Origin: Prochlorococcus sp. AG-363-B04
GTDB lineage: Bacteria; Cyanobacteriota; Cyanobacteriia; PCC-6307; Cyanobiaceae
DNA: 64,000 nucleotides
Direction of reading: 5' to 3'
NCBI GenBank assembly: GCA_003278465.1
Contig: QCFC01000001.1
Location: 51,886 to 115,885, forward strand
Part shown: positions 19,002 to 28,241 of the stretch, one piece after another
How the letters are laid out: every line of letters begins with the position of its first letter
Position numbering within the stretch: the first letter of the stretch is position 1
Translations under genes and position numbers: made by a program
The notes under the pieces: generated by a model
Databases searched by the model: none
Told to the model about the DNA's origin: nothing
Seen by the model: the letters and a program-made list of their open reading frames with translations, nothing else

Positions 19002-20975
19002 TTAGATTTGTAAATAAGTACTTTGTCTAAGACTAGTTTCAAGATGATCCATTAGGCGTTGAGCATCACTGATTTTCAAACTCCCATCTTGTATGGCTGT
19101 TTCACTAGCTATACGTAATCTTTCGAGGATTTGATCTGGATTATGTTCCATTGCCTCCAGTACTTCAGAATTAGTATTTCCTTTTACTACATGATCAATT
19201 TGGTATTTATTGTCATTTGCAAGACGTATATGTACAGCATTGGTACTTCCAAAAAGGTTATGAAGGTTCCCCATTACTTCCTGATAAGCTCCTCCAAGGA
19301 ACATGCCAATTAGATATTGTTCATCCTTTTTGAGTTTATGAAGCTCTAATAAAGGTTTGCTATTTCCGTTGCAAATAAATTTTGCTAGTTTTCCATCGGA
19401 ATCACAGGTTAGATCAGCGAAATTTCCAAGTTGAGTAGGCTTTTCATTCAATCGCTGAATTGGCATGACAGGAAATAGTTGGTCTATTGCCCAAGTATCT
19501 GGGGCTGATCTGAAAATTGATAGATTTGAATAATAAGTACTTGCCAGTACTGAACTTAAAAATTTTAGTTCGGCTGGAGTGGAGTTTTGATTAGGTAATA
19601 ATTCAACTAGTGCTTTGGCACATGCCCAAGTGAGTTGTTCTGCAGTAGCTCTTTCAGGTAACCCTAGATATCCAAGCCTAAAAGAAGTTAGCGCATCATC
19701 TTTAAATTTGATAGCATCGTTCCAGGCTTCTTGTAGTTGTGAATGGTCAATGTTTGACTTAATAGCAATTGATTTTATACGAGCTAATGTCTCTCTTAAG
19801 TTGTGAACTGGTAGACATTCATTACTATCTTTTAAGGGTATAGATGTTGAGACTGTACTTGTACTGAGTACATTAAAAATTAGGACTGAAAAGTGACTTG
19901 CTATTGCTCGTCCACTTTCACTAACGAGTGTTGGCATATTTATTTGATGAAATTCACAACATTCACGAACAGTGGCTACAACATCATTCGCATAGTTTTG
20001 TAATGAATAGTTTGTTGAAGTCATAGAAGAGGTTTGACTTCCGTCGTAGTCGACTCCAAGACCCCCACCAACATCTAAATAACCCATTGGTGCGCCAAGT
20101 CGACTAAGTTCCACATAGATTTGTCCAGCTTCTTGAAGAGCATCTTTTATGACGGCAATGTCATTGATTTGACTACCAATATGAAAGTGGAGTAAATGCA
20201 GGTCTGAGAGTAGGTCTGCATTTCTGAGTGATTCAACTGCTTTTAAAATGTCAGGTATGGAAAGGCCGAATTTGGAGGTTTCACCAATAGAACTCCCCCA
20301 TCGTCCTGAACTTCGGCTGGCTAACTTTGCTCGAATTCCAATTAATGGAGCAGACCCAAGATTTTTACTTGCCAAAATTATTTTGTCGATTTCATCGGCT
20401 TGCTCAATAACGACAATTGGCTTACGTCTTAGATGTCGAGCTAAAATTGCTGTCTCTATATAGCGTTGATCTTTATACCCGTTACATATAAGCAGAGCAT
20501 CTGGATCATTTAAAAGTGATAAGGCGATTAAGAGCTCAGCTTTGCTGCCGGCTTCTAATCCAAAATTTCGAGATTTACCACAGGCAACTAATTCTTCAAC
20601 GACGTGGCGTTGATGGTTACATTTCACAGGAAAAACACCTTGATATGTACCTTGATATTTGTATGTTGAAATGGCTTGATCGAATGCTTGGTGTAATTGC
20701 TGCAGGCGATCTTCAAGAATATCGTCGAAACGAATCAGTAGAGGGAGGTTGAGATTTCTTCCTTCTAATTCTTTGACTAGACCAACAAGATCAAGACTGT
20801 TCCCTTTGGTTCCTTTTGGAAGAACAATCATGTTTCCATGTTCATTAATGGAGAAATATGGCTGTCCCCAACGGATTAATCCATATAACTCTGCACTTTC
20901 GTCAATAGACCAGGCTGCATTTGTTAATTCTTCAGCACTGTCTGCTATTCCTGCATCTTCGTGGTTGGCTCGCAC
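19002..20975 (-). CDS. speA: Biosynthetic arginine decarboxylase
   Basis: This PLP enzyme converts arginine to agmatine at the head of polyamine synthesis. The 657 residues match the large SpeA family. The PLP-lysine region reads GVFPVKCNHQRHVVEELV, and the barrel has HFHIGSQINDI and YLDVGGGLGVDYDGS. The C-terminal beta domain carries YLIGMFLGGAYQEVMGNLHN, where the family has its substrate-binding residues. The gene is convergent with alaS. It is separated from ndk by a short divergent region. Confidence 0.96.
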   Translation of the reverse strand: MRANHEDAGIADSAEELTNAAWSIDESAELYGLIRWGQPYFSINEHGNMIVLPKGTKGNSLDLVGLVKELEGRNLNLPLLIRFDDILEDRLQQLHQAFDQAISTYKYQGTYQGVFPVKCNHQRHVVEELVACGKSRNFGLEAGSKAELLIALSLLNDPDALLICNGYKDQRYIETAILARHLRRKPIVVIEQADEIDKIILASKNLGSAPLIGIRAKLASRSSGRWGSSIGETSKFGLSIPDILKAVESLRNADLLSDLHLLHFHIGSQINDIAVIKDALQEAGQIYVELSRLGAPMGYLDVGGGLGVDYDGSQTSSMTSTNYSLQNYANDVVATVRECCEFHQINMPTLVSESGRAIASHFSVLIFNVLSTSTVSTSIPLKDSNECLPVHNLRETLARIKSIAIKSNIDHSQLQEAWNDAIKFKDDALTSFRLGYLGLPERATAEQLTWACAKALVELLPNQNSTPAELKFLSSVLASTYYSNLSIFRSAPDTWAIDQLFPVMPIQRLNEKPTQLGNFADLTCDSDGKLAKFICNGNSKPLLELHKLKKDEQYLIGMFLGGAYQEVMGNLHNLFGSTNAVHIRLANDNKYQIDHVVKGNTNSEVLEAMEHNPDQILERLRIASETAIQDGSLKISDAQRLMDHLETSLRQSTYLQI

Positions 20976-21092
20976 TATTTTAATTTTTTAATTTTTCCAA
21001 ATCTAAGGACTGTTGTATCAGGTGCCATCCATTGACTTGCCAATTGGGTGGTTCGCAGATGACCATGGCCAGGTTTGCATCTTTTTGAATTC

Positions 21093-21551
21093 ATGGGCGT
21101 CGAACGAACTTTTGTTGCCATTAAACCTGATGGTGTCCAGCGTGGGCTTGTTGGTGAAATCCTTTCTAGGTTTGAACGAAAGGGATTTAAATTGGTTGGC
21201 CTTAAAGAGATAATCCCAACTCGTCAGTTGGCTGAAGAGCATTATGGAGTACATCGTGAAAGACCTTTTTTTGAGGGTTTAGTTAATTTCATTACAAGTG
21301 GCCCGGTAGTGGCAATGGTTTGGGAAGGTGATGGAGTTGTGCTTAGTGCACGCAAATTGATTGGTTCTACCAAGCCTTTAGAAGCTGAACCAGGCACCAT
21401 TAGGGGTGATTTAGCGGTCAATATTGGCAGGAATGTAATTCATGGATCTGATGGCCTTGAAACCGCAGAATTTGAAATTGGACTTTGGTTTGAGAGTTCT
21501 GAACTTAACGATTGGACGCCTTCTGATCAGTCATGGAGAATAGAGAATTAG
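21093..21551 (+). CDS. ndk: Nucleoside diphosphate kinase
   Basis: Ndk balances NTP and dNTP pools by phosphate transfer through an active-site histidine. The 152-residue product shows the N-terminal [20 protein letters not shown] and the active-site loop [20 protein letters not shown], with His in NVIHGSD. I start at the ATG at 21093 because the family begins only a few residues before ERTF; an in-frame ATG at 21075 would add six residues of no family resemblance. Confidence 0.97.
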   Translation: MGVERTFVAIKPDGVQRGLVGEILSRFERKGFKLVGLKEIIPTRQLAEEHYGVHRERPFFEGLVNFITSGPVVAMVWEGDGVVLSARKLIGSTKPLEAEPGTIRGDLAVNIGRNVIHGSDGLETAEFEIGLWFESSELNDWTPSDQSWRIEN

Positions 21552-21573
21552 GATTGTATTCTGAAAATTTATT

Positions 21574-21607
21574 AGTAATCTAGGCTTGAGATTAAGTCTA
21601 GATTACT
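21574..21607. terminator. Probable bidirectional terminator between ndk and thiO
   Basis: The arm 21574-21587 (AGTAATCTAGGCTT) pairs with 21594-21607 (AAGTCTAGATTACT) with one mismatch over 14 bases and a six-base loop. It lies between two convergent genes, 22 bases after the ndk stop and 21 bases from the thiO stop. T-rich sequence follows on the plus strand only weakly. Confidence 0.65.
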
Positions 21608-21627
21608 GATTAATTATGTTGTTTAGT

Positions 21628-22755
21628 TCAGTTAATGTTTGCTGAATTTTGACCAAATCGATTCCATCGGAAGTTTTTTAAAAATTGTTTTTGTTCATTG
21701 TCTAGATTTTTTTTGGTTAAGCAAGATGAAAGCAATTCTGCTGTGATTGCAGCTAGTAATACTCCATTGCGATGATGACCTACTGCTAACCATAGACCTT
21801 CAATTGGAGAAGGCCCTAGGCAAGGACTTCCATCAGGAGTACATGGTCGGAATCCCCACCACCGCTCCATTGATGGCCAATTACTAGCTGCTGGAAGTAG
21901 ATCAGTAACGCCTTGTTGAAGTTGTTTTTGACCAGATGGAGTTAGCCCTTCTTTAAAGCTTGCATCAATTTCGCTGGTTGCACCAACCACTATTAGCCCA
22001 TCTTCACGTGGTACGAGATAGGTTCCAGGACCAAAGACCACGCGACTGAGAGCATTTCTTGGGCCTTGAAGTGACAACATTTGTCCTTTTACTGGAAATA
22101 TTGGGAGTTGTAATAAGAGTTGATTACTCCAGGCGCCACTGCATAGAACTGCTTCTTGTACTGGAATGGTTTTAATTTCTCCTTCTGCATTTCTGATGCG
22201 CACCCCTTTTAATTCATAGTTTTTGTTAATTAGTTCTAAAACTTCAACCCCTTCTTGAAAGTTCACTTTTAGTTCAACACAGGCCTTTTCAAGAGCTCTC
22301 ATTAGTCTTCGTCGATTATCAATTTGACCATCTTGTTTAAAAAGCAATCCGCTGTTCCAGCGGGCTCCAATTCCAGGTATTTCTTGCCTTAATTCAGATT
22401 TGTTGAGGTGGATGCCAAATTGGCTAGTTGGATATTCTTCAAGTGAGTTTGAATCTAGAAAAGGCACTACTATTCCACTGGAAAGCAGTCCACAAGACAT
22501 ACCACTAGTTGCTTCTATCTTTTCTACCCATTCAGGAATTTTTTTAAGACTAACTTGTCCAAGTTGTAGAAGTTCTCCATGAAGTCCTTCAGCATGTGGA
22601 GCGAGCATGCCAGCTGCTACAAAACCTGCTGCTTCATTTCTATTTCGGCTAAGAACTTCTACTGCTCGACCTTCTAGAGCCATTTGATGGGCTATGGAAA
22701 GGCCCATTAGACCACCACCAAGGATTAGCAAGGGATCTTCTAAAGCCGCAACCAT
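21628..22755 (-). CDS. thiO: Glycine oxidase-like FAD-dependent oxidoreductase ThiO
   Basis: The 375-residue protein is a DAO-family flavoenzyme. An N-terminal FAD-binding Rossmann motif is present (LLILGGGLMGLSIAHQMALE), and the C-terminal FAD segment reads GFRPCTPDGSPCLGPSPIEG, then LAVGHHRNGVLLAAITAELL. In cyanobacteria this family makes the glycine imine used for the thiamine thiazole ring. A related amino-acid oxidase activity cannot be excluded. The gene diverges from gatB with about 100 bases between starts. Confidence 0.87.
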   Translation of the reverse strand: MVAALEDPLLILGGGLMGLSIAHQMALEGRAVEVLSRNRNEAAGFVAAGMLAPHAEGLHGELLQLGQVSLKKIPEWVEKIEATSGMSCGLLSSGIVVPFLDSNSLEEYPTSQFGIHLNKSELRQEIPGIGARWNSGLLFKQDGQIDNRRRLMRALEKACVELKVNFQEGVEVLELINKNYELKGVRIRNAEGEIKTIPVQEAVLCSGAWSNQLLLQLPIFPVKGQMLSLQGPRNALSRVVFGPGTYLVPREDGLIVVGATSEIDASFKEGLTPSGQKQLQQGVTDLLPAASNWPSMERWWGFRPCTPDGSPCLGPSPIEGLWLAVGHHRNGVLLAAITAELLSSCLTKKNLDNEQKQFLKNFRWNRFGQNSANIN

Positions 22756-22855
22756 TGATTCATTTAGAGAATAATTTAGATCAGTGTTTCAGGTCAGCCA
22801 AGCGACTAAGAATGGGAGCTATTTTCATAGGATTCAAAGATCTAGTCAAATAATC

Positions 22856-24331
22856 ATGGAATTAACGAGTGCATCTTGGGAAGCTGTTATTGGTCTGGAG
22901 ACCCATGTTCAGTTGGGTACTGCTAGCAAGATTTTTACCGCATCTTCAACAGAGTTTGGCGATGCACCAAATACTCATATCGATCCTGTTGTATGCGGCT
23001 TGCCAGGGACATTGCCAGTTCTTAATAAAAAGGTTTTGGAATATGCCGTTAAAGCAGCTATGGCATTGAATTTGAAAATTGCTGACCATAGTAAATTTGA
23101 TCGTAAACAGTATTTTTATCCAGATTTACCTAAGAATTATCAGATTTCCCAATTCGATGAGCCAATTGCTGAAAACGGTTGGATTGACGTTGAAGTCGCT
23201 GAAAAAGGTAAGCAAACTTATATCAAGAAGATAGGCATTGAGCGTCTTCATATGGAAGAGGACGCTGGCAAATTAGTACATGCAGGTAGTGATCGTTTGG
23301 CTGGGTCAACGCATTCTCTGGTTGATTACAACAGGGCTGGAGTGGCTCTTGCTGAAATTGTTAGCAAGCCTGATTTGCGAACAGGTAGAGAAGCTGCTGA
23401 ATACGCATCAGAGATTCGTAGAATCATGCGTTATTTAGGTGTTTCTGATGGGAATATGCAAGAGGGTTCTTTGCGATGTGATGTCAATATCTCAGTAAGG
23501 CGGGGACCTGAGGCACCTTTTGGGACAAAGGTAGAAATTAAGAACATGAATTCATTTTCTGCGATTCAGAGAGCTTGTGAATATGAGATTAAGAGACAGA
23601 TCAATGCTTATGAGAGTGGAGAGCCTGTGGTTCAGGAGACTCGTTTATGGGATGAGGCTAAACAACTCACCAAAAGCATGAGATCGAAAGAAGGCAGTAG
23701 TGATTATCGTTATTTCCCAGACCCAGATTTAGGCCCAATAGAGGTAAGTCCCGAGCTTCGTGAGTCATGGCGAGAAGAGTTACCCGAGTTGCCTGCCTCT
23801 AAGCGTTCAAGATATGCGAAGGAGTTTGGATTGTCTGCATATGACGCGAGAGTATTAACTGATGAATTCTTAATGGCTGTTTATTTTGAGGAAGTTGTAG
23901 CTGCTGGAGCAGATGCCAAGCTTGCTTCAAATTGGATTACGGGCGATATAGCAGCTTATGTAAATGCCAAGAAGTTGAGTTATGCAAAGTTGGCATTTAA
24001 ACCAGTGTTTTTAGCGGAAATGCTTCAGATGATTGATTCAGGAAAAATTAGTGGAAAGATCGCCAAAGAAATTTTGCCAGAATTGCTTTTAGAAGGTGGC
24101 TCTCCAATGGCAGTTGTTGAGAAGAGAGGCCTTGGAATGATCAGTGACCCTATTGCTATTACTGAGATAGTTGATGAGTTAATGGCTTTATATCCTAATG
24201 AGGTCGAGGCATTCCGCGGTGGTAAGACTAAATTGCAGGGCTTTTTTGTTGGTCAACTGATGAAAAGGACAAGTGGTAAGGCTGATCCAAAGCTTTCCAA
24301 TCAGATTTTGAGTCAAAAACTTCAAGAGTGA
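22856..24331 (+). CDS. gatB: Aspartyl/glutamyl-tRNA amidotransferase subunit B
   Basis: GatB is the kinase/amidation subunit of the GatCAB complex that converts Glu-tRNA-Gln (and Asp-tRNA-Asn) to the correct aminoacyl-tRNA. The 491-residue form starts with WEAVIGLETHVQLGTASKIF and includes FDRKQYFYPDLPKNYQISQF and DYRYFPDPDLGP. The C-terminal YqeY-like tail ends in LQGFFVGQLMKRTSGKADPK. The in-frame ATG at 22784 would add 24 unlike residues, so I chose 22856. Confidence 0.97.
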   Translation: MELTSASWEAVIGLETHVQLGTASKIFTASSTEFGDAPNTHIDPVVCGLPGTLPVLNKKVLEYAVKAAMALNLKIADHSKFDRKQYFYPDLPKNYQISQFDEPIAENGWIDVEVAEKGKQTYIKKIGIERLHMEEDAGKLVHAGSDRLAGSTHSLVDYNRAGVALAEIVSKPDLRTGREAAEYASEIRRIMRYLGVSDGNMQEGSLRCDVNISVRRGPEAPFGTKVEIKNMNSFSAIQRACEYEIKRQINAYESGEPVVQETRLWDEAKQLTKSMRSKEGSSDYRYFPDPDLGPIEVSPELRESWREELPELPASKRSRYAKEFGLSAYDARVLTDEFLMAVYFEEVVAAGADAKLASNWITGDIAAYVNAKKLSYAKLAFKPVFLAEMLQMIDSGKISGKIAKEILPELLLEGGSPMAVVEKRGLGMISDPIAITEIVDELMALYPNEVEAFRGGKTKLQGFFVGQLMKRTSGKADPKLSNQILSQKLQE

Positions 24332-24335
24332 TAAT

Positions 24336-24977
24336 TTATTGAAAAAGTTTTTTTATATCAGGTATCCAAGCTTGGGCTTCTCTACTGTTGTCGATTACTA
24401 CATCTGAAAGTTGTTTCTTGTATTGAAGTGACCATTGTGCATTAATACGATCATATGCTTCATTTCTTGTAAGCATATCTCTTTTCATTAGTCTTGTACA
24501 TTGTTGAGTTAGGGTGCAATCAACACACCAGAACTCACTACATAAATCTGTAAAATTACCTTCAAATAATAGAGGAATATTTAATGCTATAGTTGGATCT
24601 TTTTGGAGTGAATTTAATTCTATTTTTAATCTTTTTAAGACAAGTGGATGTATAAGTTGCTCTAGCCATAATCGCTCATTAGGATTGCTAAAGATGATTC
24701 TTGCTAGGGCAGAGCGATTGATCTCAATTGATATCCCATTTCTATTAATTGCAATTGAATTGCCATATCTCTCAATGACTTCTTTGGTAGATGTTGTATT
24801 AGGAGCAAGTACATCTTTTGCATATAAATCCGCATCAAGTACTGGTAAGCACATAACATCTTTAAGAAACCTTCCAACACTGCTTTTCCCGCTAGCTATT
24901 CCACCAGTTAATCCAATGCGCCTTTGTTTCCCTTCCCATCTGGGTAGATTTTTAGGTCTAGGGGTTTCGATGTTCAT
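24336..24977 (-). CDS. coaE: Dephospho-CoA kinase
   Basis: CoaE phosphorylates dephospho-CoA in the last step of CoA synthesis. The P-loop reads IGLTGGIASGKSSVGRFL (about residues 21-38). It is followed by the DADLYAKDV lid region and the conserved IHPLVLKRLKIEL and IALNIPLLFEGNF segments. The 213 residues fit the family. It is convergent with gatB, four bases after that stop, and diverges from argJ across 51 bases. Confidence 0.94.
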   Translation of the reverse strand: MNIETPRPKNLPRWEGKQRRIGLTGGIASGKSSVGRFLKDVMCLPVLDADLYAKDVLAPNTTSTKEVIERYGNSIAINRNGISIEINRSALARIIFSNPNERLWLEQLIHPLVLKRLKIELNSLQKDPTIALNIPLLFEGNFTDLCSEFWCVDCTLTQQCTRLMKRDMLTRNEAYDRINAQWSLQYKKQLSDVVIDNSREAQAWIPDIKKLFQ

Positions 24978-25028
24978 ATCTCAGGATGAGGATGACCTTT
25001 GTTTTATTTCAAAACTGTGAGCCAATCG

Positions 25029-26258
25029 ATGGATTCGTCATGGGCTTCAAGTTCTTTAGGTATCACTATGCCAAAAGGGTTCCTAGCGACAGGTATTCGA
25101 GCAGGATTAAAAGCCTCAGGAAAACCCGACTTGGCTCTTTTGTTAGCTCCTGAAGATGCTATTTGTTCAGGTACTTTTACTAGATCAGTCTCAAGAGCCG
25201 CATGTGTAGATCTTTCTGCTGCGCGTTTGCAAGAGCGTGCTGGAAAGGTTCGTGCAGTCTTAATTAATTCTGGACAGGCTAATGCGTGTACAGGAGATCT
25301 AGGCTTGATAGATAGTCAACGTGCTACAGAGGCTCTTGCTGATCGCCTTGGTTTGCTATCTGAGGAAGTATTAATTTGCTCAACCGGAATAATTGGCGAA
25401 CCAATTGATATGCAGAATCTTCTTAAATCTATTGATCCATTAGTAGTCTCGCTCAGCAGACAAGGGGGTGATGCTGCTGCAACTGCAATCCTTACAACTG
25501 ATTTAGTTGAGAAGCAAGTCTCATTAGAAGCGGATCTTGGTGGCCGTAGGGTTTGTATTGGTGGAATGGCAAAAGGATCAGGGATGATTCATCCCGAAAT
25601 GGCAACAATGCTTGCTTTCTTGACATGTGATGTAGGTGTTTCGTTTGACAAGTGGGAGGCGATGGTTAAAAGAGTTGTTGCAAATTCTTTTAATGCAATC
25701 ACAGTTGATGGAGATACAAGCACTAATGATTCTTTTCTTGCTTTTGCAGCTGGAGACCCTCTTGAAGATGCGTATTTGGATGATTTAGAGGTAGGGCTCA
25801 GAAAAGCAACTCAGCATCTTGCAAAAGCTATAGCTCGTGATGGCGAAGGTGCTACATGTTTATTGGAAATAAAAGTCATAGGTACTTCCAGTGATAATGA
25901 AGCGCAGCAAATTGCCCGTACTATTTGCAGTTCCTCGCTTGTCAAGACTGCAGTACATGGTCATGATCCAAACTGGGGCCGCATCATCGCAGCCGCTGGC
26001 AGAGCAGGCATTCCTTTTTGTTTAGAATCTGTTGAGCTTTTGTTAGGTCCTTACAAATTAATGGCTGCTGGAAAACCGCTAAAGTTTGATAGAGAGGCAG
26101 CATCAAATTATATAAAAAAATGCAAAATATCTGATAAATTTTTTAATAATAAAGTTGATTTTTGCTTGAAAGTTGGTGACGGATCTGGATTAGGTATAGC
26201 TTGGGGATGTGATTTGTCTGATCAATATATACGTATCAATGCCGATTATACTACTTGA
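25029..26258 (+). CDS. argJ: Arginine biosynthesis bifunctional protein ArgJ
   Basis: ArgJ transfers the acetyl group from N-acetylornithine to glutamate (and can make N-acetylglutamate from acetyl-CoA). The self-cleavage site is visible (KGSGMIHPEMATMLAFLTCD, cleavage before the Thr of ATML). ITVDGDTSTNDSF and VHGHDPNWGRIIAAAGRAG are also present. The C-terminus is RINADYTT. I start at the ATG at 25029; an upstream in-frame ATG at 24999 adds ten unlikely residues. The last seven codons form the left attachment site of an integrative element. They read GAT TAT ACT ACT TGA at the end, while two further copies of the argJ tail lie at 32280-32300 and 43783-43809 with other synonymous codons. The present 3' end is therefore probably element-derived. 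Confidence 0.96.
   Translation: MDSSWASSSLGITMPKGFLATGIRAGLKASGKPDLALLLAPEDAICSGTFTRSVSRAACVDLSAARLQERAGKVRAVLINSGQANACTGDLGLIDSQRATEALADRLGLLSEEVLICSTGIIGEPIDMQNLLKSIDPLVVSLSRQGGDAAATAILTTDLVEKQVSLEADLGGRRVCIGGMAKGSGMIHPEMATMLAFLTCDVGVSFDKWEAMVKRVVANSFNAITVDGDTSTNDSFLAFAAGDPLEDAYLDDLEVGLRKATQHLAKAIARDGEGATCLLEIKVIGTSSDNEAQQIARTICSSSLVKTAVHGHDPNWGRIIAAAGRAGIPFCLESVELLLGPYKLMAAGKPLKFDREAASNYIKKCKISDKFFNNKVDFCLKVGDGSGLGIAWGCDLSDQYIRINADYTT
26232..26258 (+). repeat. attL: argJ 3' end, left attachment site of element 1
   Basis: CGTATCAATGCCGA (26232-26245) is identical to 43783-43796. The following bases differ only at silent positions and at the stop codon, so both encode RINADYTT. The AATGCCGA core (26238-26245) is common to all three copies. 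The right half is inferred to have come from the element. Confidence 0.85.
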
Positions 26259-26261
26259 TGA

Positions 26262-26348
26262 GTGTGATTATAGTAAAAGTCCCATGATAACTGGATAAAT
26301 CACCCCTTACTAATACACTACATGGGGTGGTGTGATTATTGTGTGATT
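26262..26348 (+). repeat. Element 1 left arm-type repeats (GTGTGATTAT)
   Basis: Copies of GTGTGATTAT lie at 26262-26271 and 26330-26339, with a shorter GTGTGATT at 26341-26348. The pair at 26330-26348 recurs with one mismatch in 19 bases at 32195-32213, at the other end of the element. A 12-bp repeat TAATACACTACA (26311-26322) also recurs at 32070-32081. Such repeats flanking an att core look like arm-binding sites of a tyrosine integrase. Confidence 0.75.
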
Positions 26349-26384
26349 TGGATATACTACAAATAACCATGATTCCTATGGCTA

Positions 26385-27773
26385 ATGCCTCGTGAAGGTA
26401 AAGGTAAATGGGTTAAAGACAAGATTCTTGTATTGCCTCCCTATGAGGATTGCTATGTCTATAAAAGACCGGGCTCAAATACATATCAATACTTTCTTGC
26501 AATAGAAGGTGAAGGTGCTGAAAGAAAAACTACAAAGACAACCAATCTGGATATAGCCAAGAAGGTTGCATTAGACAGAAAATTAGAAGTAATGTCCCGC
26601 AAAAAGCAGGGATTAAAAGCAAGAAGAGTTAAAAAGTTGTTTGACTTTATTGATGAATACCTTGAAGAGGAATCTAAAAGAATCGCTGATTACAATAAAC
26701 CTGGCTTCATTACCTTTGAGACATACAGGGGTAAAAGATACCATTTGGATAGATTTAAGATATTTTTAACCAGCAAACAAGGTAGGAATATACGTCTTGA
26801 AGATTTAGATTATGTAAAAATAAAAGATTACCCTGTGTGGAGGACTATCAAGAGTGATGATAATCCTAAACCACCCAAAACTAATCAATCTATTAATGCT
26901 GAATTAACAACTATAAGAGCTTATTTTGCGTACCTTGAGGATAAGGGATATATCTCCAGACAACCAACATTCAAGAAATTGCAGAGAGAATCCTTAAGGA
27001 ATAACAGAAGAGATTATCTGAATGTAAAAGAATATATGCAAACTATTAATACCTTAAGAGCCTGGAGTAATAAACAAAATCTTACGCCTACCCAATCATA
27101 TAATAGAAGATTGTGTTATAACAGCATCCTCATCATGTCTAATAGTTTGATGAGGATAGGAGAATTGAAAGGATTAAGATGGATGGATTTAGAAGTTAAT
27201 CCTAACTTATCTAAAGACGACCAGAAAATAGGACATTTAATTAGGATTAGAAAGGAGAATACTAAAACAGGACAATCCCGAACAATTCAAAGTCCCACCG
27301 TTAAAAGATTTAATGCTATTAGAGAATTATGTGATATACCTAAAGTTAGGGGCTCTTCATTTCCACATATACCTCCTGAATATAAAAGTAGATATATCTT
27401 CCACATCTATAATCATCCAGAGACAAAGATTGGTACCAATAGTTGGGATAGAATATGGAAGGAGATAAAAGAGCTTTGTGCTAATAGATATTGGAATATG
27501 AAAAACATCACATGGTATTCCTTCAGACATACAGGAATATCATTTTCTGTGAGTAGGGGAGTCCCACTATTATTCTTAAGTCGTAATGCAGGGACGGGAT
27601 TAAAGTATATTCAAGATGTGTATTATCATCATGAGAGTGAAAGTAAGGCTACTTGGGATACTCTCAACCAGAATAGAGTTTTCTATGATGAGCTACACAA
27701 GAAAAGAGATGATACCCTCATAGATTTTGAAGAGTTAGTAGATATTGTAGATAAAGGAAAAGAGACTCGGTAG
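26385..27773 (+). CDS. Tyrosine recombinase (integrase) of element 1
   Basis: The 462-residue protein is homologous over its full length to the integrase at 32415-33758. Shared blocks include a family-specific N-terminus (YVYKRPGSNTYQYFL), a core-binding domain (TNQSINAELTTIRAYFAYLE) and the catalytic domain. Arg257 lies in LMRIGELKGLRW, Arg381 in WYSFRHTGIS, and the likely nucleophile Tyr413 or Tyr414 in DVYYHHES. The first His of the usual HxxR box is replaced by Tyr378 (YSFRH), and the second His/Trp position is not obvious; both hold for the sister integrase. It lies just inside attL and probably mediates insertion at argJ. No promoter is obvious, and read-through from argJ is possible. 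Confidence 0.92.
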   Translation: MPREGKGKWVKDKILVLPPYEDCYVYKRPGSNTYQYFLAIEGEGAERKTTKTTNLDIAKKVALDRKLEVMSRKKQGLKARRVKKLFDFIDEYLEEESKRIADYNKPGFITFETYRGKRYHLDRFKIFLTSKQGRNIRLEDLDYVKIKDYPVWRTIKSDDNPKPPKTNQSINAELTTIRAYFAYLEDKGYISRQPTFKKLQRESLRNNRRDYLNVKEYMQTINTLRAWSNKQNLTPTQSYNRRLCYNSILIMSNSLMRIGELKGLRWMDLEVNPNLSKDDQKIGHLIRIRKENTKTGQSRTIQSPTVKRFNAIRELCDIPKVRGSSFPHIPPEYKSRYIFHIYNHPETKIGTNSWDRIWKEIKELCANRYWNMKNITWYSFRHTGISFSVSRGVPLLFLSRNAGTGLKYIQDVYYHHESESKATWDTLNQNRVFYDELHKKRDDTLIDFEELVDIVDKGKETR

Positions 27774-27800
27774 ATTCCTTAAATGTATATCTGGTAATCC

Positions 27801-27830
27801 TGTAGGACATGCCGCTGCATTCATGACCGC
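27801..27830 (-). repeat. 30-bp dispersed repeat, copy 1
   Basis: Bases 27801-27830 match 30791-30820 at 27 of 30 positions. The core on the minus strand is GCGGTCATGAA, four variable bases, then GCGGCATGTCC with small differences. This copy is downstream of the stop codon of the 66-aa gene at 27839-28039. Copy 2 lies at the 3' end of another minus-strand gene and is translated there as RGHEGSGMS. Confidence 0.7.
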
Positions 27831-27838
27831 AGATATTA

Positions 27839-28039
27839 CTAATCAATAGAATCCAGTAAATCGGCCATTAACTTAATCCATTCCTTTGCATTATACCGTT
27901 TCCCACTTTGATATATCTGTCTTAATTTTTGGAATGCTTTAGTGAGTTTAGACGTACTTTCTCTTAATTCTTTCCTTTCTCCAGATGTGGGAAACTTCCG
28001 ATAATTATTATCAAACTCACTATATGTCTTGGTATTCAT
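27839..28039 (-). CDS. Small hypothetical protein, 66 aa (element 1)
   Basis: A 66-residue, charged, probably helical protein containing ERKELRESTSKLTKAFQKLR and ending in WIKLMADLLDSID. No known motif is seen. Its ATG overlaps the stop codon of the upstream 52-aa gene (ATGA arrangement at 28036-28039), a strong sign that both are translated. The 30-bp dispersed repeat follows its stop codon. Function unknown. Confidence 0.6.
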   Translation of the reverse strand: MNTKTYSEFDNNYRKFPTSGERKELRESTSKLTKAFQKLRQIYQSGKRYNAKEWIKLMADLLDSID

Positions 28040-28194
28040 TTTCTAAACCAATCCTTATTAGGGTTTGATTTAATTAATGCAGTATCCTTTTTTACATGAT
28101 ACTCAAGGTATTCTAATACACTACTGAAAGGACTCCTTGCAAGAATCTTATCAATAGAATCAGCCATAGGCTTGTTGTATGGAATATTAGGCAT
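28036..28194 (-). CDS. Small hypothetical protein, 52 aa (element 1)
   Basis: The minus-strand ATG at 28194 opens a 52-residue reading frame starting MPNIPYNKPMADSIDKIL and ending NPNKDWFRK. Its TGA overlaps the ATG of the next gene by the ATGA pattern, so translational coupling is likely. No family is recognised. A copy of the repeat word TAATACACTAC, also found at both element ends, lies inside it at 28114-28124. Confidence 0.5.
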   Translation of the reverse strand: MPNIPYNKPMADSIDKILARSPFSSVLEYLEYHVKKDTALIKSNPNKDWFRK

Positions 28195-28241
28195 GTTATA
28201 AAAGTCCTCTGAATAGTAGTTTTAAATAATAGATTCTTCGT

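Noticed and set aside
24514..25020. 168-residue frame opposite coaE
   Set aside because: It is the antisense of a well-supported coaE with intact P-loop; no independent evidence.
26262..26348. CRISPR-like array from the GTGTGATTAT repeats
   Set aside because: Repeats are too short, unevenly spaced, without regular spacers and without cas genes; terminal arm sites explain them better.
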